This document shows, piece by piece, positions 63,778 through 64,000 of a stretch of 64,000 bases of DNA; position 1 is the stretch's first letter, and the number at the start of each line of letters is the position of its first letter. Both the position numbers and the translations under genes were made by a program. A model generated the notes under the pieces. It saw nothing but the letters and a program-made list of their open reading frames with translations. It was not told the origin of the DNA and ran no database searches. The stretch comes from Mycolicibacterium tokaiense (GTDB lineage Bacteria; Actinomycetota; Actinomycetes; Mycobacteriales; Mycobacteriaceae), in contig NZ_AP022600.1 of the NCBI RefSeq assembly GCF_010725885.1, forward strand, positions 2,232,001-2,296,000, in the 5' to 3' direction.

Positions 63778-64000
63778 TTGGCCTGCCCCTGACTCTCCCG
63801 CGGCAGACCCAACAGCCGCTCGGCGATGATGTTGCGCTGAATTTCATTGGTACCGGCGTAGATCGGACCGCCGAGGGAGAACAGGTAGCCATCGGTCCAG
63901 GCGTCGGCCAATTCGCCGTCAGCGCCGCGCAGGTCCAGCGCGGCCTGGTGGATGTCGACATCCAGTTCCGACCAGAAGACCTTCGTCACCGACGATTCGG
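63774..64000 (-). CDS. fadE31: Acyl-CoA dehydrogenase FadE31, C-terminal part only
   Basis: The last 74 or so codons of a full-size acyl-CoA dehydrogenase; the frame is open to the window edge. The end GPIYAGTNEIQRNIIAERLLGLPRE is the standard C-terminal FAD/substrate segment. Gene order fadE31-fadE32-fadE33-aspB on one strand matches Rv3562-Rv3565. Confidence 0.88.
   Translation of the reverse strand, partial: ESSVTKVFWSELDVDIHQAALDLRGADGELADAWTDGYLFSLGGPIYAGTNEIQRNIIAERLLGLPRESQGQAK

Overview
The window is high-GC actinobacterial DNA and almost certainly comes from a mycobacterium, probably a fast-growing environmental one (Mycolicibacterium-like). The reasons are lsr2, carD, mhuD, canB, disA-radA, lpqF, lpqE and the KstR-controlled cholesterol genes, all in nearly the order I recall for the M. 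tuberculosis stretch from Rv3604c down to Rv3562. Naming by that synteny is from memory; motifs and lengths are read directly.

Left part (1-31.2 kb): a polyprenyl-phosphate sugar transferase cut by the window edge; a proline-rich membrane protein; a pantothenate/CoA block (Rossmann protein, panC, coaX) in which panD is missing; a PLP enzyme divergent from lysS; lsr2; clpC1; a cobalamin riboswitch driving a cbtB-cbtA cobalt transporter and a phosphatase-like gene; a globin-coupled diguanylate cyclase; mhuD-lpqF; a hydrolase; a GlxA-type regulator; mutY/canB; disA-radA-lpqE; carD-ispD-ispF-cysS-rlmB; a glycerophosphodiesterase; and an ArsB-like transporter with a metallo-hydrolase.

Middle (31.2-44.3 kb): an accessory metal island, mainly zinc, lies between the Rv3577-like hydrolase and the Rv3575c-like LacI regulator. 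It holds a DUF318/DUF1980 permease pair, a PacL chaperone with a CtpC-type P-type ATPase, an aztABCD-type zinc importer whose permease is fused in frame to a lipoprotein-like beta-propeller, an orphan pxpA, the B12 lower-ligand gene bluB, and a second complete importer znuACB. Three intergenic regions here share one palindromic, Zur-like operator.

Right part (44.3-64 kb): the LacI regulator, otsB, kstR, fadE34, kshB and hsaACDB (ring degradation of cholesterol) with three KstR boxes. An insertion of about 6 kb follows: a second diguanylate cyclase, a small secreted protein, two alpha/beta hydrolases, a LysR regulator, an MFS transporter and a 3-hydroxybutyrate-type dehydrogenase. After it come the C/D-ring genes aspB, fadE33, fadE32 and the end of fadE31.

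Many genes in the window appear to be leaderless: a TANNNT -10 element sits 6-8 nt before the start codon. This pattern decides several starts given here. No tRNA, rRNA, insertion sequence, prophage or CRISPR array was seen.
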